A DNA stretch of 64,000 bases from Synechocystis sp. PCC 7509. Lineage in GTDB: Bacteria; Cyanobacteriota; Cyanobacteriia; Cyanobacteriales; Chroococcidiopsidaceae. This document shows positions 17,810-26,522 of the stretch, piece by piece. The first letter of the stretch is position 1. Every line of letters starts with the position of its first letter. The stretch lies in contig NZ_KI966369.1 of NCBI RefSeq assembly GCF_000332075.2, positions 141,916-205,915 on the forward strand. Direction: 5' to 3'. Both the position numbers and the translations under genes were made by a program. The notes below the pieces were generated by a model, which was not told where the DNA came from, searched no databases, and was given only the letters and a program-made list of their open reading frames with translations.

Positions 17810-18811
17810 TCATTCATCGTAAGGAATGTGCAATAATTCTACAGCTTGACGTTTGGCTGCCTCACCTCTACGGTCATACTTAGCTGTAGTCATAGGATTG
17901 GCATGACCTGCTAATTGAGAAACCGTTACTAAGTCGGCTCCCGCGTCTAGTAAAGACGAAATAAATGTGCGGCGGCAATCATGGGGAGAGAAGGAGTCTA
18001 CCCCAGCCTGCTTTGCTCGTTTCTGGAGAATATACAACACTGATTGGTCAGTCAAGCGTCGCCTCATCACCCGATGACTTTTACTAACTGGATATAACAA
18101 AGGACCTGCTTTGACTCCTCTAACTTCTAGCCAAGCTGACACTGCCTTCATCCCGCTACTAGGCAAGTACACGGTCCGGTCTTTACCGCCTTTACCACCG
18201 CGCACCTTGATTGCACCACTACTAGGGTCAAAATCGCTTAAGTCTATAGACACTACCTCCTGCCTCCTCACCCCCGAACCCATGAGGATAATAAACAGCG
18301 CCGAGTCTCTCCTCCCAGCAGCAGTCAAATCAGTCTTGATAACTTGCATAATTGCAACAATCTCGGCAGGCTTCAGCGCTCTACCCCGTAATTCCTTAGT
18401 GAATCTAACATTTTCAATATCCACAGCGTCTGTATAATCGCTTGGCGACATTAACTTGAGTTTCTTGGCTTCCTTTAACACTCGGCGTAGAGCGCACAGC
18501 ATTTGATTGACCGTTGAGGGAGCAAACTTCGTAACCAGTACCGCTCTTATTGCTGCTGTATGATGATAACGCAATTTGCTCCAGTCTAAGGTGAGGCGAT
18601 CGCACTGTCCTTGGGTCAGGAGATTGGCAATCAGGTCTAAGTTCCGTCCCATCGTTTGCTGCGACTTAGGACGTAACTGGGAAAGATATACTGCGGCTGG
18701 ATGTTGGACAAGACTTTGGGGCTGCAATAGGTGCAGGTCGTCGTGGGGGGAAAATTTTGTCTCCAGGGCATCATCAGCCTTACTCATCACAATCAAGGAA
18801 AACGCGCTCAC
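17810..18811 (-). CDS. Tyrosine-type site-specific recombinase
   Basis: This 333-residue recombinase is complete. Residues 35-140 are the core-binding domain and 150-330 the catalytic domain with Arg in GSGVRRQEVVS, Lys in GGKGGKDRTV, HDCRRT, LAGHAN and Tyr in TTAKYDRR. It looks like a plasmid or chromosome resolvase of the Xer/phage-integrase type and is unrelated to the Tn554-like set. The start may be internal (ATG at 18787, SKADDALET) since the first eight residues are poorly supported. It is divergent from the HU gene, with about 245 bases between them that should hold both promoters. Confidence 0.88.
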   Translation of the reverse strand: MSAFSLIVMSKADDALETKFSPHDDLHLLQPQSLVQHPAAVYLSQLRPKSQQTMGRNLDLIANLLTQGQCDRLTLDWSKLRYHHTAAIRAVLVTKFAPSTVNQMLCALRRVLKEAKKLKLMSPSDYTDAVDIENVRFTKELRGRALKPAEIVAIMQVIKTDLTAAGRRDSALFIILMGSGVRRQEVVSIDLSDFDPSSGAIKVRGGKGGKDRTVYLPSSGMKAVSAWLEVRGVKAGPLLYPVSKSHRVMRRRLTDQSVLYILQKRAKQAGVDSFSPHDCRRTFISSLLDAGADLVTVSQLAGHANPMTTAKYDRRGEAAKRQAVELLHIPYDE

Positions 18812-19055
18812 CTGTTTCTACAATAGCTTGTAGCGGCATGAGCGCAGCATTACTTATTCAAACTATCATTATCAAAAGTAATTTTCAGCGCCGCGAAGAT
18901 AGCTTGTGACCAACCTTCCGCAGCGAAGAAGATCGCGAGGGAGGGAAAGCTTAAGAGTACAATCAACTCTAATAAATGAGTATTCTCAAGGAGTACGCTT
19001 GCACTCTCTAGCACCTGCCCATAGAATAGCAACGGTGTTAGGAGTTACAAAGGTT

Positions 19056-19337
19056 ATGAATAAAGCTGAATTAGTTGATGCGATCGCCCAAAAAACCAAT
19101 GTTAGCAAGAAAGAAACTGATACCATCTTGACTGCCATAGTAGAGGAAATTATGCTAGCAGTTGCAAGTGGGAATAAAGTAACTTTTGTCGGTTTTGGCT
19201 CCTTTGAGCCGCGCGAACGCCAAGCCCGTGAAGGCCGTAACCCCAGCACAGGTAAATCAATTGCTATCCCAGCAACTCGCGTCCCTGCTTTTTCTGCGGG
19301 GAAGTCTTTTAAGGATAAGGTTGCTTCGACTGCGTAA
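19056..19337 (+). CDS. hup: HU-family DNA-binding protein
   Basis: The 93-residue protein starts at ATG 19056, preceded by AGGAG at a proper distance. The frame is open further upstream, but HU homology begins here with MNKAELVDAIAQKTNVSKKE. The family's conserved core VTFVGFGSFEPRERQAR is followed by GRNPSTG and a C-terminal FSAGKSFKDKV. HU dimers bend DNA and help compaction, recombination and replication initiation. A plasmid-borne copy near recombinases and the putative replication operon fits an architectural role there. Confidence 0.95.
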   Translation: MNKAELVDAIAQKTNVSKKETDTILTAIVEEIMLAVASGNKVTFVGFGSFEPRERQAREGRNPSTGKSIAIPATRVPAFSAGKSFKDKVASTA

Positions 19338-19552
19338 GCGTTAATTTGCTTAAGTCATGAGGATGGACTAGACCTTAATAGCGTAATAAGTAATTAGTAC
19401 ACAAGAGGTGCGATCCCACTGTCAAATTTTCAATTAAGGTTAAGTCGTCCAACAAAATTTGATGAATTTTGTCAGGACTATAACCATCTTTAGCTGTTGC
19501 ATAAGCCACGACGGAATCTGTTTTCATCCAATGAAGTGGGTCGGTGTTTTGG

Positions 19553-20251
19553 CTATAGTGCTGCCATAGCTTTACTCTCTTGTGGCAACGTATCGGTTGC
19601 AGCCTTTGTACTCGTGCAAACGTTCTCTCGCTTATGCTCTACTAGCTTCGGCTTCCCTAGGGAACCACGCACACAACATCCCTTCGCCAAAACCAATTTT
19701 GCTTTTTGCCGTTTTACTTCTAGTTCCCAAATTTGCCCTACAGCTTCCACAGGCAAACTCCCTACAATTTGTAAGACAAAGGGTTGATATTTCAAGCCAT
19801 GCTTTTTACCTTTACGTCGCTGGTCGTTCCGCCGAATGACGATAGTAATCCTTCCATCTTCCACCGACTCGATTTGCCCTACTAGCTTAAACCCATTAAC
19901 TTTTCTTTGATTGTCTTTCTTTAGCTTAGGAGAAGACAAGCCAGTTGATTCTAGCGTGTTAATGTTGACCAGTAAAAAATTTAGTGGCTCTGTGCTTGGG
20001 TAAACTGTCCATAAAGCATCCTTTGGGAACAAATCTAGCTTTGTGCTGTAATTGGGAAACTTCTTGTTCAGTTGATGATGCAAGCGCCCCTTTAATTGTG
20101 CAGGGATAGCAACACCGTCAGGAGTGACCAGCACTCCACAATCTGGATTGTCCGCACTCGGTTGATAATTGCCGATAACCCAGCCGATCGCCTGATAGGT
20201 AATTGCTTTGTTACTCCTTTTAGCTTGGTTTGTCTCAATTTTCAATTCCAT
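19553..20251 (-). CDS. Hypothetical protein, last gene of the maintenance-like operon
   Basis: The 232-residue protein has no domain I recognise. It is beta-rich and soluble, with a basic middle (residues 125-165, including RRNDQRRKGKKHGLK) suggesting nucleic-acid contact. The C-terminus carries Cys and Lys/Arg clusters. Its ATG overlaps the end of the upstream gene by 17 bases, so the two are co-translated. The family seems restricted to cyanobacterial plasmids and islands, but I cannot confirm that here. Confidence 0.65.
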   Translation of the reverse strand: MELKIETNQAKRSNKAITYQAIGWVIGNYQPSADNPDCGVLVTPDGVAIPAQLKGRLHHQLNKKFPNYSTKLDLFPKDALWTVYPSTEPLNFLLVNINTLESTGLSSPKLKKDNQRKVNGFKLVGQIESVEDGRITIVIRRNDQRRKGKKHGLKYQPFVLQIVGSLPVEAVGQIWELEVKRQKAKLVLAKGCCVRGSLGKPKLVEHKRENVCTSTKAATDTLPQESKAMAAL

Positions 20252-21626
20252 AACGTTGCTCCATAAAAGTCAGTAATTCGGCTTCAAAATCCGTTAGATA
20301 GGTTTGCCTACCGAAAGATTCTAAGACTGTATATACGCAACGATCTAACAACCCACTTTCTCGCAACCGTCTAATCCGTTTGAGCGTCTCTGGTAACTGA
20401 CGGCGTACATCTGGTAAATCAATGGAGTTAAGATTTTCAGGCTTCACAGCAAACTCTCCGTCATAAACGTCAACTACTACTGTAAATTCTCTTAGCTCCG
20501 ATGCGATCGCCCAGCAGCCATTATATTTACGTTCATTGCCTTCTAATCTAGTTAGGATAAACACACCACCGATTTGGCAAAAATCACTGGCTTTAACCAA
20601 AGGCTTTTCTTTGAGGCGTTCAACAATGCCTTTGACAATGCGACCACTGGGAACTTTGCCGCCAGATTCATCTACAGCCTGTTGCCATACTTTGCATTGC
20701 TCTTTGGGGTTTAGCTCAATCAAGTCACGTATTTGACGTTCACTACTTGGCAAAATTTGTGTACCATTGGTACACAAATTTTCTATAACATTTGCAGCAT
20801 CAATTAGCTGATAAGGACGACGGCGTGTAAATCCAAATCGGTCGCGGCAGTAAGCTTCAAAAGTTTTATGAGTAGAGCGATAAAGCCGCTCATCTCTTAA
20901 TCGACGTAATGCTGTACCAGCTTCAACGAATGCTAGTTCTACCTTTCGTTCCAACCAATGCCGCTCTTTCTCCTCATCTTCGGTTAATACCTCAAGCTGG
21001 ACAGTTACAGCGATCGTGAGTGTATTTTCTGGTGTTCGCTCTTCTAGTTCTTCTGTTGGCGGATTATCCATGAAAATTTCCTGGTTAAATACAGCACTGT
21101 GTTTTAGATCCTTCTCGCCTTCGCTTTGAAAAGATTTTTCAACTTTCTGCCACTCCTCGCGCTCAAAAACCATCTCCTCAGTAGTTTCTACCGCTCCAAG
21201 CGCCAACAGCCGAGCTACCGTAAAATTTTTGCCAGCTTCTTTGTGACCATCAACAATTTTTATGCGATCGCCCACCGCAATAATTTTTGCCAGCGCCGCA
21301 CCATCAATTAGTAACAAGTTCGGCTGTTCGGGTATTTGAATTGTGTTATCCCAACTTACCCAAACCACACCCATACCCCCAGGTGTAACTTTTAATTCCT
21401 TAACGATTCCTAGTTGGCTTGAATTAAGACGATATACGGGCATTCCTACTTCAAAAACCGCCCATGCTTGCAAGTTCTGTCGTTTCTCTAAAACCCCTGT
21501 CAACTCTTTTTCTAGCTGTTTATGCTCTTTAACTTTGCTTTTTTGTCCGCGTAGGTTGTCTAGACTCGTATGCAATTGATTTTCTTGCTTCGTCAGCAAA
21601 GATATTTCTTCAGTAACACTAATCAT
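20235..21626 (-). CDS. Hypothetical plasmid protein with ParB-like helical region
   Basis: The 463-residue protein begins with a coiled coil (residues 1-55), then a beta-rich domain resembling a KOW/SH3 fold (residues 60-140). After an acidic linker comes a helical domain (about residues 225-340) with VEAGTALRRLRDERLYRSTH and KTFEAYCRDRFGFTRRRPYQ, which looks like a helix-turn-helix of the kind found in plasmid regulators. The C-terminus is helical. The gene holds a 31-bp palindrome at 20752-20782. It overlaps the next gene and follows the winged-helix gene by 58 bases, so it is likely part of one operon for plasmid maintenance. The precise role is unknown. Confidence 0.7.
   Translation of the reverse strand: MISVTEEISLLTKQENQLHTSLDNLRGQKSKVKEHKQLEKELTGVLEKRQNLQAWAVFEVGMPVYRLNSSQLGIVKELKVTPGGMGVVWVSWDNTIQIPEQPNLLLIDGAALAKIIAVGDRIKIVDGHKEAGKNFTVARLLALGAVETTEEMVFEREEWQKVEKSFQSEGEKDLKHSAVFNQEIFMDNPPTEELEERTPENTLTIAVTVQLEVLTEDEEKERHWLERKVELAFVEAGTALRRLRDERLYRSTHKTFEAYCRDRFGFTRRRPYQLIDAANVIENLCTNGTQILPSSERQIRDLIELNPKEQCKVWQQAVDESGGKVPSGRIVKGIVERLKEKPLVKASDFCQIGGVFILTRLEGNERKYNGCWAIASELREFTVVVDVYDGEFAVKPENLNSIDLPDVRRQLPETLKRIRRLRESGLLDRCVYTVLESFGRQTYLTDFEAELLTFMEQRYGIEN
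20752..20782. repeat. Intragenic palindrome, 14-bp arms
   Basis: The arms AAAATTTGTGTACC and GGTACACAAATTTT are perfect complements around ATT. The palindrome lies within the coding sequence near Cys-Thr-Asn-Gly-Thr. Two other perfect coding palindromes occur in the window (26814-26850 and 50919-50958). Confidence 0.8.
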
Positions 21627-21684
21627 AGTTTTGCCAAATATGTAGAGATTGAATTAACCAACTTCCAAACTTATCCAACAGTTT

Positions 21685-22911
21685 CTAGGCACTCTCTAGC
21701 TCATTGCTTGAACTAACTACCAGTGCCTCAATTTCTACCCAGTCAAGATGCCGCACTTCACTCCACAGCTTTTGAAGGCCGCCGACAAAGTACACCATGA
21801 TATCCCCGTCATGGGATTGAGAAAACTGCATTAACTGCCGCTTCAATGCCTCGTTTGCCCAATCTCCCCATCCGCCCCCTGGCTTAGTTGGAACGGGTTT
21901 GAGTCCTTTTTTAACTGCGGAAATAAATAAACCTAACCCTGGTTTCTTTTTCCAAGTAGCCAACGCTTGCTTGAAATACTGCATTGCTGGCTCAATACTG
22001 TCAGGGTTTTGGTTCAACGCATTAGTTAGATTTGAATTAGACCCTAAACTCTCAGCACTTTCACCAACAATCCGCGCCAATTCTTCCACTAGCTGCGAAT
22101 AGTCTTCCACCTTACTTAATTCTTGAGCTTTTACCGAATAGCTTGTTGAATCCGCCAAATCGATATCAGATGAAAGTACAGCTTTTTTACTTCGTTGCCT
22201 TGGTAGTGATTCAGTTTTGTCTTGACTATTAGCTAGAAATGACCGCTCCTTAATTTCTGACAAGACAGATTTGGTTTCCGCTACAAAAGAAGCAAATATG
22301 GGTTTCAGAGCATCAGTGAGCGATTGAGCTAGTTGCTGTGATAACTCCAATATTTGTCTACTTGACTTAACTTCTTCCCCCTCCCCTGTTTTTTCCCCTT
22401 GGGGAGTAAGGGGGGATTGGGGGATTACCTTAAGGGAAATACCTTCAGATGGAATACCTTCGTCTATCACTTCTGATAGGGGTAGGGGTATCGCATCTGA
22501 TAGGGGGGTTCTATCACTTCTGGTAGGGCTATCATTTTTAGTACCCCTATTACTTCTGATAGGGGTGGGTGACTTTGCCCTTAAATTAATAAATGCACGA
22601 AGTTCTTGTAAGCGATCGCATTCCACCCATTTATGCTGAGGCGTTAAGCGATAAAGGGTGCTGTAGCCTGGGCGTTCGATACTTTCAACTAACTTAGCCA
22701 GCTTCAGCAAGGATACAGCTTTCCTTGCCCTACCTAAGCTCATACAGCAAGCACTCGCCATATTAGCAAGACTCTCCCACGCTTCCCCATTCCCAGCGCG
22801 GCGAGTTATCCGGGCATAGATGCGAAATTCATAAGGGTCTAACCCGTAGTCGTCTATTTCTCGTCTAACGAACAGGCTTAATTCACTTCCCTCTTTGACG
22901 GCGGCAGTCAT
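21685..22911 (-). CDS. Winged-helix protein, candidate replication initiator
   Basis: The 408-residue protein has an N-terminal winged-helix domain (about residues 10-95: YEFRIYARITRRAGNGEAWE, NMASACCMSLGRARKAVSLL, LVESIERPGYSTLYRL). This is the arrangement of DnaD/RepA-like helix-turn-helix proteins that read plasmid origins. A Ser/Pro-rich linker encoded by the 18-bp DNA repeats follows, then a long helical C-terminal part with FKQALATWKKKPGLGLFISA. It leads an operon with the two genes downstream and overlaps the small upstream gene by 4 bases. A replication role is inferred from fold, repeats and context; other DNA-binding roles are possible. Confidence 0.65.
   Translation of the reverse strand: MTAAVKEGSELSLFVRREIDDYGLDPYEFRIYARITRRAGNGEAWESLANMASACCMSLGRARKAVSLLKLAKLVESIERPGYSTLYRLTPQHKWVECDRLQELRAFINLRAKSPTPIRSNRGTKNDSPTRSDRTPLSDAIPLPLSEVIDEGIPSEGISLKVIPQSPLTPQGEKTGEGEEVKSSRQILELSQQLAQSLTDALKPIFASFVAETKSVLSEIKERSFLANSQDKTESLPRQRSKKAVLSSDIDLADSTSYSVKAQELSKVEDYSQLVEELARIVGESAESLGSNSNLTNALNQNPDSIEPAMQYFKQALATWKKKPGLGLFISAVKKGLKPVPTKPGGGWGDWANEALKRQLMQFSQSHDGDIMVYFVGGLQKLWSEVRHLDWVEIEALVVSSSNELESA
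22465..22565. repeat. Four 18-bp iteron-like direct repeats
   Basis: Copies of TATCACTTCTGATAGGGG or close variants start at 22465, 22489, 22512 and 22548. They match at 15 or more of 18 positions. Copy spacing is 24, 23 and 36 bp, so the repeats are not all in the same coding phase and are conserved as DNA, not as peptide. They lie inside the winged-helix gene. Such arrays inside or near initiator genes are typical of iteron-controlled plasmid origins. Cyanobacterial heptamer repeats are the alternative reading. Confidence 0.7.
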
Positions 22912-23087
22912 TGCACTGCCCCCTTAATTTTTACGAGGTCTACACCGCTATCGAACTTTACAGTAAATATTCGTTGTTGGGTTAAAGAAAGTGTACGAAG
23001 ACACTTCACTTTAGAAAAATACCTGCTAAAAAATTGCGAGAATTTAGCTAAAGAGTCCCCATTACTCTCTAGATTTGATATATTCAT
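22908..23087 (-). CDS. Small hypothetical protein ahead of the winged-helix gene
   Basis: I place the start at ATG 23087 (NISNLESNGDSLAKFSQFF), giving 59 residues. The longer frame to 23240 begins with unlikely sequence and runs antisense to the XRE gene start region. The product is basic with helical and beta segments and no known domain. Its stop overlaps the ATG of the winged-helix gene by 4 bases, suggesting translational coupling and possibly a regulatory leader role. Confidence 0.45.
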   Translation of the reverse strand: MNISNLESNGDSLAKFSQFFSRYFSKVKCLRTLSLTQQRIFTVKFDSGVDLVKIKGAVQ

Positions 23088-23327
23088 AATTAGTGTTGCG
23101 CTCTGTTTGTAAATGTTTGGCGTAACTGTAGAACCCCCTAACCTGTTCCACCAGGCGGGGACACATTTAACATCGGCATAGACAACTTTCTTAGCTAGTA
23201 CAAAGAAAACTAGCTGACAAAATACCTTGGCGTGAACCAATATTTTATTGCCTGTGTTATGTTAGTTATTAGAATAACACAACTGTTAGTAAATACAATA
23301 ACACAAGCCAAAATCGCTGTAAGCCAT

Positions 23328-23573
23328 ATGTATGTATGTGAGTCCGTAAGTAAAGAAAAGTTTTTGCAACTCTCGTACAGGGATCTGAGACAGCGCACGG
23401 GTATACAAATAAGTAATTGGTCTAAATGGTTCAATGGTGGAATATCACCTACACTTGATACTTTACGTAAAATTGCAAATGACTTAAATATGCCCTTTTT
23501 TGAATTGATAGAAGCTTTTGAGGAAAGGCGTTCTATTACCATGCAGCGATCAAAGGAAGCAACAATAGTTTGA
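23328..23573 (+). CDS. XRE-family helix-turn-helix regulator
   Basis: The 81-residue protein contains a Cro/C1-type helix-turn-helix: SYRDLRQRTGIQISNWSKWF followed by ISPTLDTLRKIANDLNMPFF, about residues 17-58. I choose ATG 23328 because the upstream extension to 23232 is hydrophobic and unlike the family. It is divergent from the maintenance-like operon, so it may repress that operon and itself. The DNA antisense to it also has an open frame, which I regard as a shadow. Confidence 0.75.
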   Translation: MYVCESVSKEKFLQLSYRDLRQRTGIQISNWSKWFNGGISPTLDTLRKIANDLNMPFFELIEAFEERRSITMQRSKEATIV

Positions 23574-24293
23574 GTTAACTCAGCACAAATAGAGTTGGTT
23601 AAGTTTTTAGCTCCATGTAATAACCGTAACTTTATAACCTCAATAGCAAACAGGTCAATTTGCTCACAACTTATGGTCAGCTTGACTGAATTTAGTGAAG
23701 TGCTGACCTGTTGGACTTGTTTTAAATTTGTATCTAAACTGTAAATTAGCTCATATACATCATCACCACACTTACTTTTTATTCTTAGACCTAGCCATGC
23801 TAACGAATAGATAGACGTTTCCATTCTAAAATAATCCTCAATGTTATTAAGACTTATTGCCTAGCAGCCTCAATTTTAGAAGTAGCTGCAATGGCTGTAA
23901 TTCCTATGCTGCCATTATCTAATGCCCTTGAACCAAAAGAATTTGAAATTATTTTGGGAAATAACTTGCCAAAAGGCACACTAAAGTTGCACAATACTAC
24001 TAAGAGCATTGACGTTCTGACCTCCATGTAAACGGTGTTTGGTCGGAGCCTTCGGTGGCGGAAGATAATAGTCTGCGCTAACAGACTTTCCCCTACCAAC
24101 GAAGCTTATTCAATTGAATAGATCATACTAGAAATTGGCAGTTAAAGTTAAGTTTCCTTAGAACTTTTTTTAGAGTCTGGATTTTGATAGGTTGTTATCT
24201 AGAAAACTAGGAGCAACATTTCTAGTAAAAAACTAAGTTTCTAAAATACTAGCGTAATTTGCTTTACAGGATCTATATATCAACAACTTTTAA
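23574..24293. other. Gene-poor region downstream of the XRE gene
   Basis: A minus-strand frame of 204 codons (to 23824) covers the first 250 bases and then runs antisense to the XRE gene. Its N-terminal half looks somewhat protein-like, but there is no domain. Around 24030-24087 lies a GC-richer patch with a hairpin, AGTCTG/CAGACT at 24070-24087, followed by TTT. The rest is AT-rich without clear genes. Confidence 0.4.
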
Positions 24294-24336
24294 TTTTATA
24301 ATCATAACTAATTGTGTTTGTGATTATAAATTTTTT
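24294..24336. repeat. Imperfect AT-rich palindrome, copy 1
   Basis: TTTATAATCATAA and TGATTATAAAT form an imperfect inverted repeat about 40 bp long. It shares the arm sequence TTATAATCATAA with the perfect palindrome 187 bp downstream. Paired sites of this kind suggest a protein-binding site or centromere/origin element. Confidence 0.55.
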
Positions 24337-24480
24337 GTATTTCGTTTAAACAATTTTGGTAGCTTGATTAAACTCAACAGTCAAACAGACTATGTATAGC
24401 GTAGAAGCGCACTCGTCCGCTATCCTTCCCCTCCTTGTTCGCTCCGAATATGGCTCTTGCTATTTCTCCACTTTAAAATA

Positions 24481-24520
24481 AATTTATAATCATAAACACT
24501 AGCCGTTATGATTATAAATT
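24481..24520. repeat. Perfect 15-bp-arm palindrome, copy 2
   Basis: AATTTATAATCATAA (24481-24495) and its exact complement (24506-24520) flank a 10-base spacer. It shares its arm with the imperfect copy at 24294-24336. It lies in non-coding DNA between the XRE gene and the sigma-factor fragment. Confidence 0.75.
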
Positions 24521-24663
24521 ATATATTTATCTGTAATGACTGAACTTATAACAAGCCTAGGGCAATTGCAAAATTAGCTTGAGAGCAAAAATCCATACCC
24601 CTGATGGTTCTAAGGCGTTGGCAGAGAACACTACAATTCTTAATATTTAATGTTCAATTTAGC

Positions 24664-24691
24664 TTGACAGGTAATCTAGATCCTATAAGAT
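24664..24691 (+). promoter_or_regulatory. Sigma-70-type promoter candidate
   Basis: TTGACA at 24664-24669 matches the -35 consensus fully. A -10 box TAAGAT (24686-24691) lies 16 bases further on, with overlapping TATAAG at 24684. It is 570 bases upstream of the sigma-factor fragment, so it drives either a long leader or a separate small transcript. Confidence 0.5.
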
Positions 24692-24697
24692 GAATCT

Positions 24698-24942
24698 GTA
24701 GCTAATAAATCGGAGCTACAACTGCTGCTTTTTTAAAAATCATAAATTCTTGATCGAGCAAGCACTAATTACTTAGTGCTGTGCTGATTGCAGTAGTTTT
24801 TGATTTCACAAACGATCTAAATTCAATTATTAACTTGGGTGATAAAACCCTTGCAGGAGAGGCATTAGTCTCTACTAACTTCTTGTTGCGGCACTAACAA
24901 TTAGTGACTGCTTAATTGCCCTTTTATGGGGCAACGGTTTTT
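24698..24942 (+). ncRNA. Possible small RNA or structured leader
   Basis: Downstream of the promoter candidate are three hairpins: AGCACTAA/TTAGTGCT (24761-24780, loop TTAC), CACTAA/TTAGTG (24892-24906), and TTGCCC/GGGCAA (24916-24934) followed by TTTTT at 24938-24942, a plausible intrinsic terminator. The first two hairpins share the stem CACTAA. No reading frame of note lies inside. The transcript of about 245 nt is inferred from these signals only. Confidence 0.3.
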
Positions 24943-25260
24943 GATGTAATAGTAAGCAAATCATTTAAATCGATGAAAAATCCCCAAGCTAATCCAGGCT
25001 GTCCGCAGGCAGTTTCGGCAATTCTTAGCCTTAAGCAACACTACGCAATGGAGCTTTTACTAATAAAAAAAATTAACTTGCTAAACTCTCGGCAATGGAG
25101 AGTGCATATCTCCAGCAATACAGAGTTCTTAACTTAGTAAACAGCAGAGAAGAAATGTTTTCCCACCTCCGGCGATTTCAGTCTTTGAATCTCTGCACCG
25201 AATTATCTGTTTCAAAACACAAAAGTTTTGTACTGACCAAAAGCAATACTGAGACACAGC

Positions 25261-25681
25261 ATGGCTAACTTAAATAGTACAATTACACTTCAAACCGAGC
25301 AAAATTTAATTGAAGTTTGTCAAAGAATGCTTTGCGCTCCAAACAAAGAAGCATTAACGCATAGTGAAAAGCGCTCAGGAGATCGCGCCTTTGCCGAACT
25401 TCTTAAGCGATATAACAGATGGATTTGGAAGCAAATCAACTCGATTCCTAGGTTAGACTCAGATGATGCTTACTCAGCAGCGCTTGAGGGCTTCCAAAAG
25501 GCGATCGCTACATTCAACTTGACCACTGGAAATGCGCTGGCATCATGGGCTTATCATTGTGTGCGAGGCGCATTGGGGACAGTGTTACGCGATCAGCTTG
25601 GTCAAGCAGCTAGAGTCGAAAAACTTGCAGCCACTACTTCGCTTGTCTACGAAGATGAGCTTAGAGATCCTTATGAAGAAG
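25261..25681 (+). pseudogene. Sigma-70-family sigma factor, truncated by IS6
   Basis: The 140 native codons cover sigma region 2: RAFAELLKRYNRWIWKQIN and SDDAYSAALEGFQKAIATFN, the core-binding and -10 recognition helices. The gene is then cut at the IS6 end. Region 4, which reads the -35 box, is absent, and I do not find it at the other IS6 copy. The frame ends with a few IS-encoded residues at 25704. The ancestral protein was probably a small alternative sigma factor. No 8-bp duplication flanks this IS6 copy, so the remainder was lost or moved by recombination. Confidence 0.75.
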
Positions 25682-26513
25682 GGTTGTGTTGCAAAAAATG
25701 GTAGGCTGAAATAATTCCGCTAGAGAAAATCATTGTACCGGCCTCTAATGAATTCTAAATCCCCCTTCAAGTGGCGGCATTATCAGTCAGAAATCATCCT
25801 ACGTTGTGTTCGGTGGTATCTAAGCTATCCGCTTTCCTATCGCCAAGTAACAGAGATGGTGAACGAGCGGGGATTAGATATACATCACAGCACCGTCTTC
25901 CGTTGGGTGCAAGAATATAGTCCAGAAATGGACAAACGAGTCAGACCGTATCTAAAGCTTACTAATGACTCATGGCGGGTAGATGAAACCTATATTTTGG
26001 TCAAAGGCAAGCAGAAGTATTTATACCGAGCAGTCGATTCGGCAGGGAACACCTTAGACTTCCTCCTCACAGCGAAGCGGGATGCGAAAGCGGCGAAACG
26101 GTTTTTGCGTAAGACATTGAAAGCAATTCACACTTCCGTACCAAGAGTCATCACTGTGGATAAGAACCCTGCTTATCCAAAAGCGATTAACGTACTCAAA
26201 GCTGCCAATAAGTTACCCGAAGTAGTGAAATTACGACAGATTAAATATCTCAATAATATTGTGGAGCAAGACCATCGGGGGATAAAACGATTAGTCAAAC
26301 CAGGAATGGGATTTGGCTCCTTCAACACTGCAAGAAGAACCATTCGGGGATATGAAACTCTGAACATGGTTAGAAAAGGACAAGTTATTGGTGTTCCCAG
26401 GGGAGCCATCAAAGAGCGACTTGTCTTTATCTATCAAATCTTTGGGGTAGTTGCATAATTTCAACTCCTGCCACAGGGGTTTTCTGTCTTCACTAAGTTT
26501 TTGCAACACAACC
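25682..26513 (+). mobile_element. IS6-family insertion sequence, copy A
   Basis: The 832-bp element is bounded by inverted repeats GGTTGTGTTGCAAAAA at 25682-25697 and 26498-26513. Its flanks (TGAAGAAG and AAAAATAG) do not match, so there is no target duplication. An apparently identical 832-bp copy lies at 41960-42791 in the opposite orientation. The right end is only 9 bases before the DUF1016 start codon. Confidence 0.93.
25733..26458 (+). CDS. IS6-family transposase, copy A
   Basis: The 241-residue transposase has an N-terminal helix-turn-helix (LSYRQVTEMVNERGLDIHHS) and the DDE core: Asp in WRVDETYILVKG, Asp in ITVDKNPAYPKA and Glu in NNIVEQDHRGIKR. This is the standard IS6/IS26-like arrangement. 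IS6 elements move by replicative transposition or by homologous cointegrate formation. The protein is identical to that of copy B at 42015-42740. Confidence 0.95.
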   Translation: MYRPLMNSKSPFKWRHYQSEIILRCVRWYLSYPLSYRQVTEMVNERGLDIHHSTVFRWVQEYSPEMDKRVRPYLKLTNDSWRVDETYILVKGKQKYLYRAVDSAGNTLDFLLTAKRDAKAAKRFLRKTLKAIHTSVPRVITVDKNPAYPKAINVLKAANKLPEVVKLRQIKYLNNIVEQDHRGIKRLVKPGMGFGSFNTARRTIRGYETLNMVRKGQVIGVPRGAIKERLVFIYQIFGVVA

Positions 26514-26522
26514 AAAAATAGT

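Noticed and set aside
23210..23824. Minus-strand frame of 204 codons near the XRE gene
   Set aside because: Half of it lies antisense to a well-supported helix-turn-helix gene, and no domain is recognisable. Only the first ~80 codons could be real.
23854..24099. Minus-strand frame of 81 codons over a GC-richer patch
   Set aside because: The codons run through a hairpin region, and the predicted protein has no domain. More likely a structured or repeat sequence.
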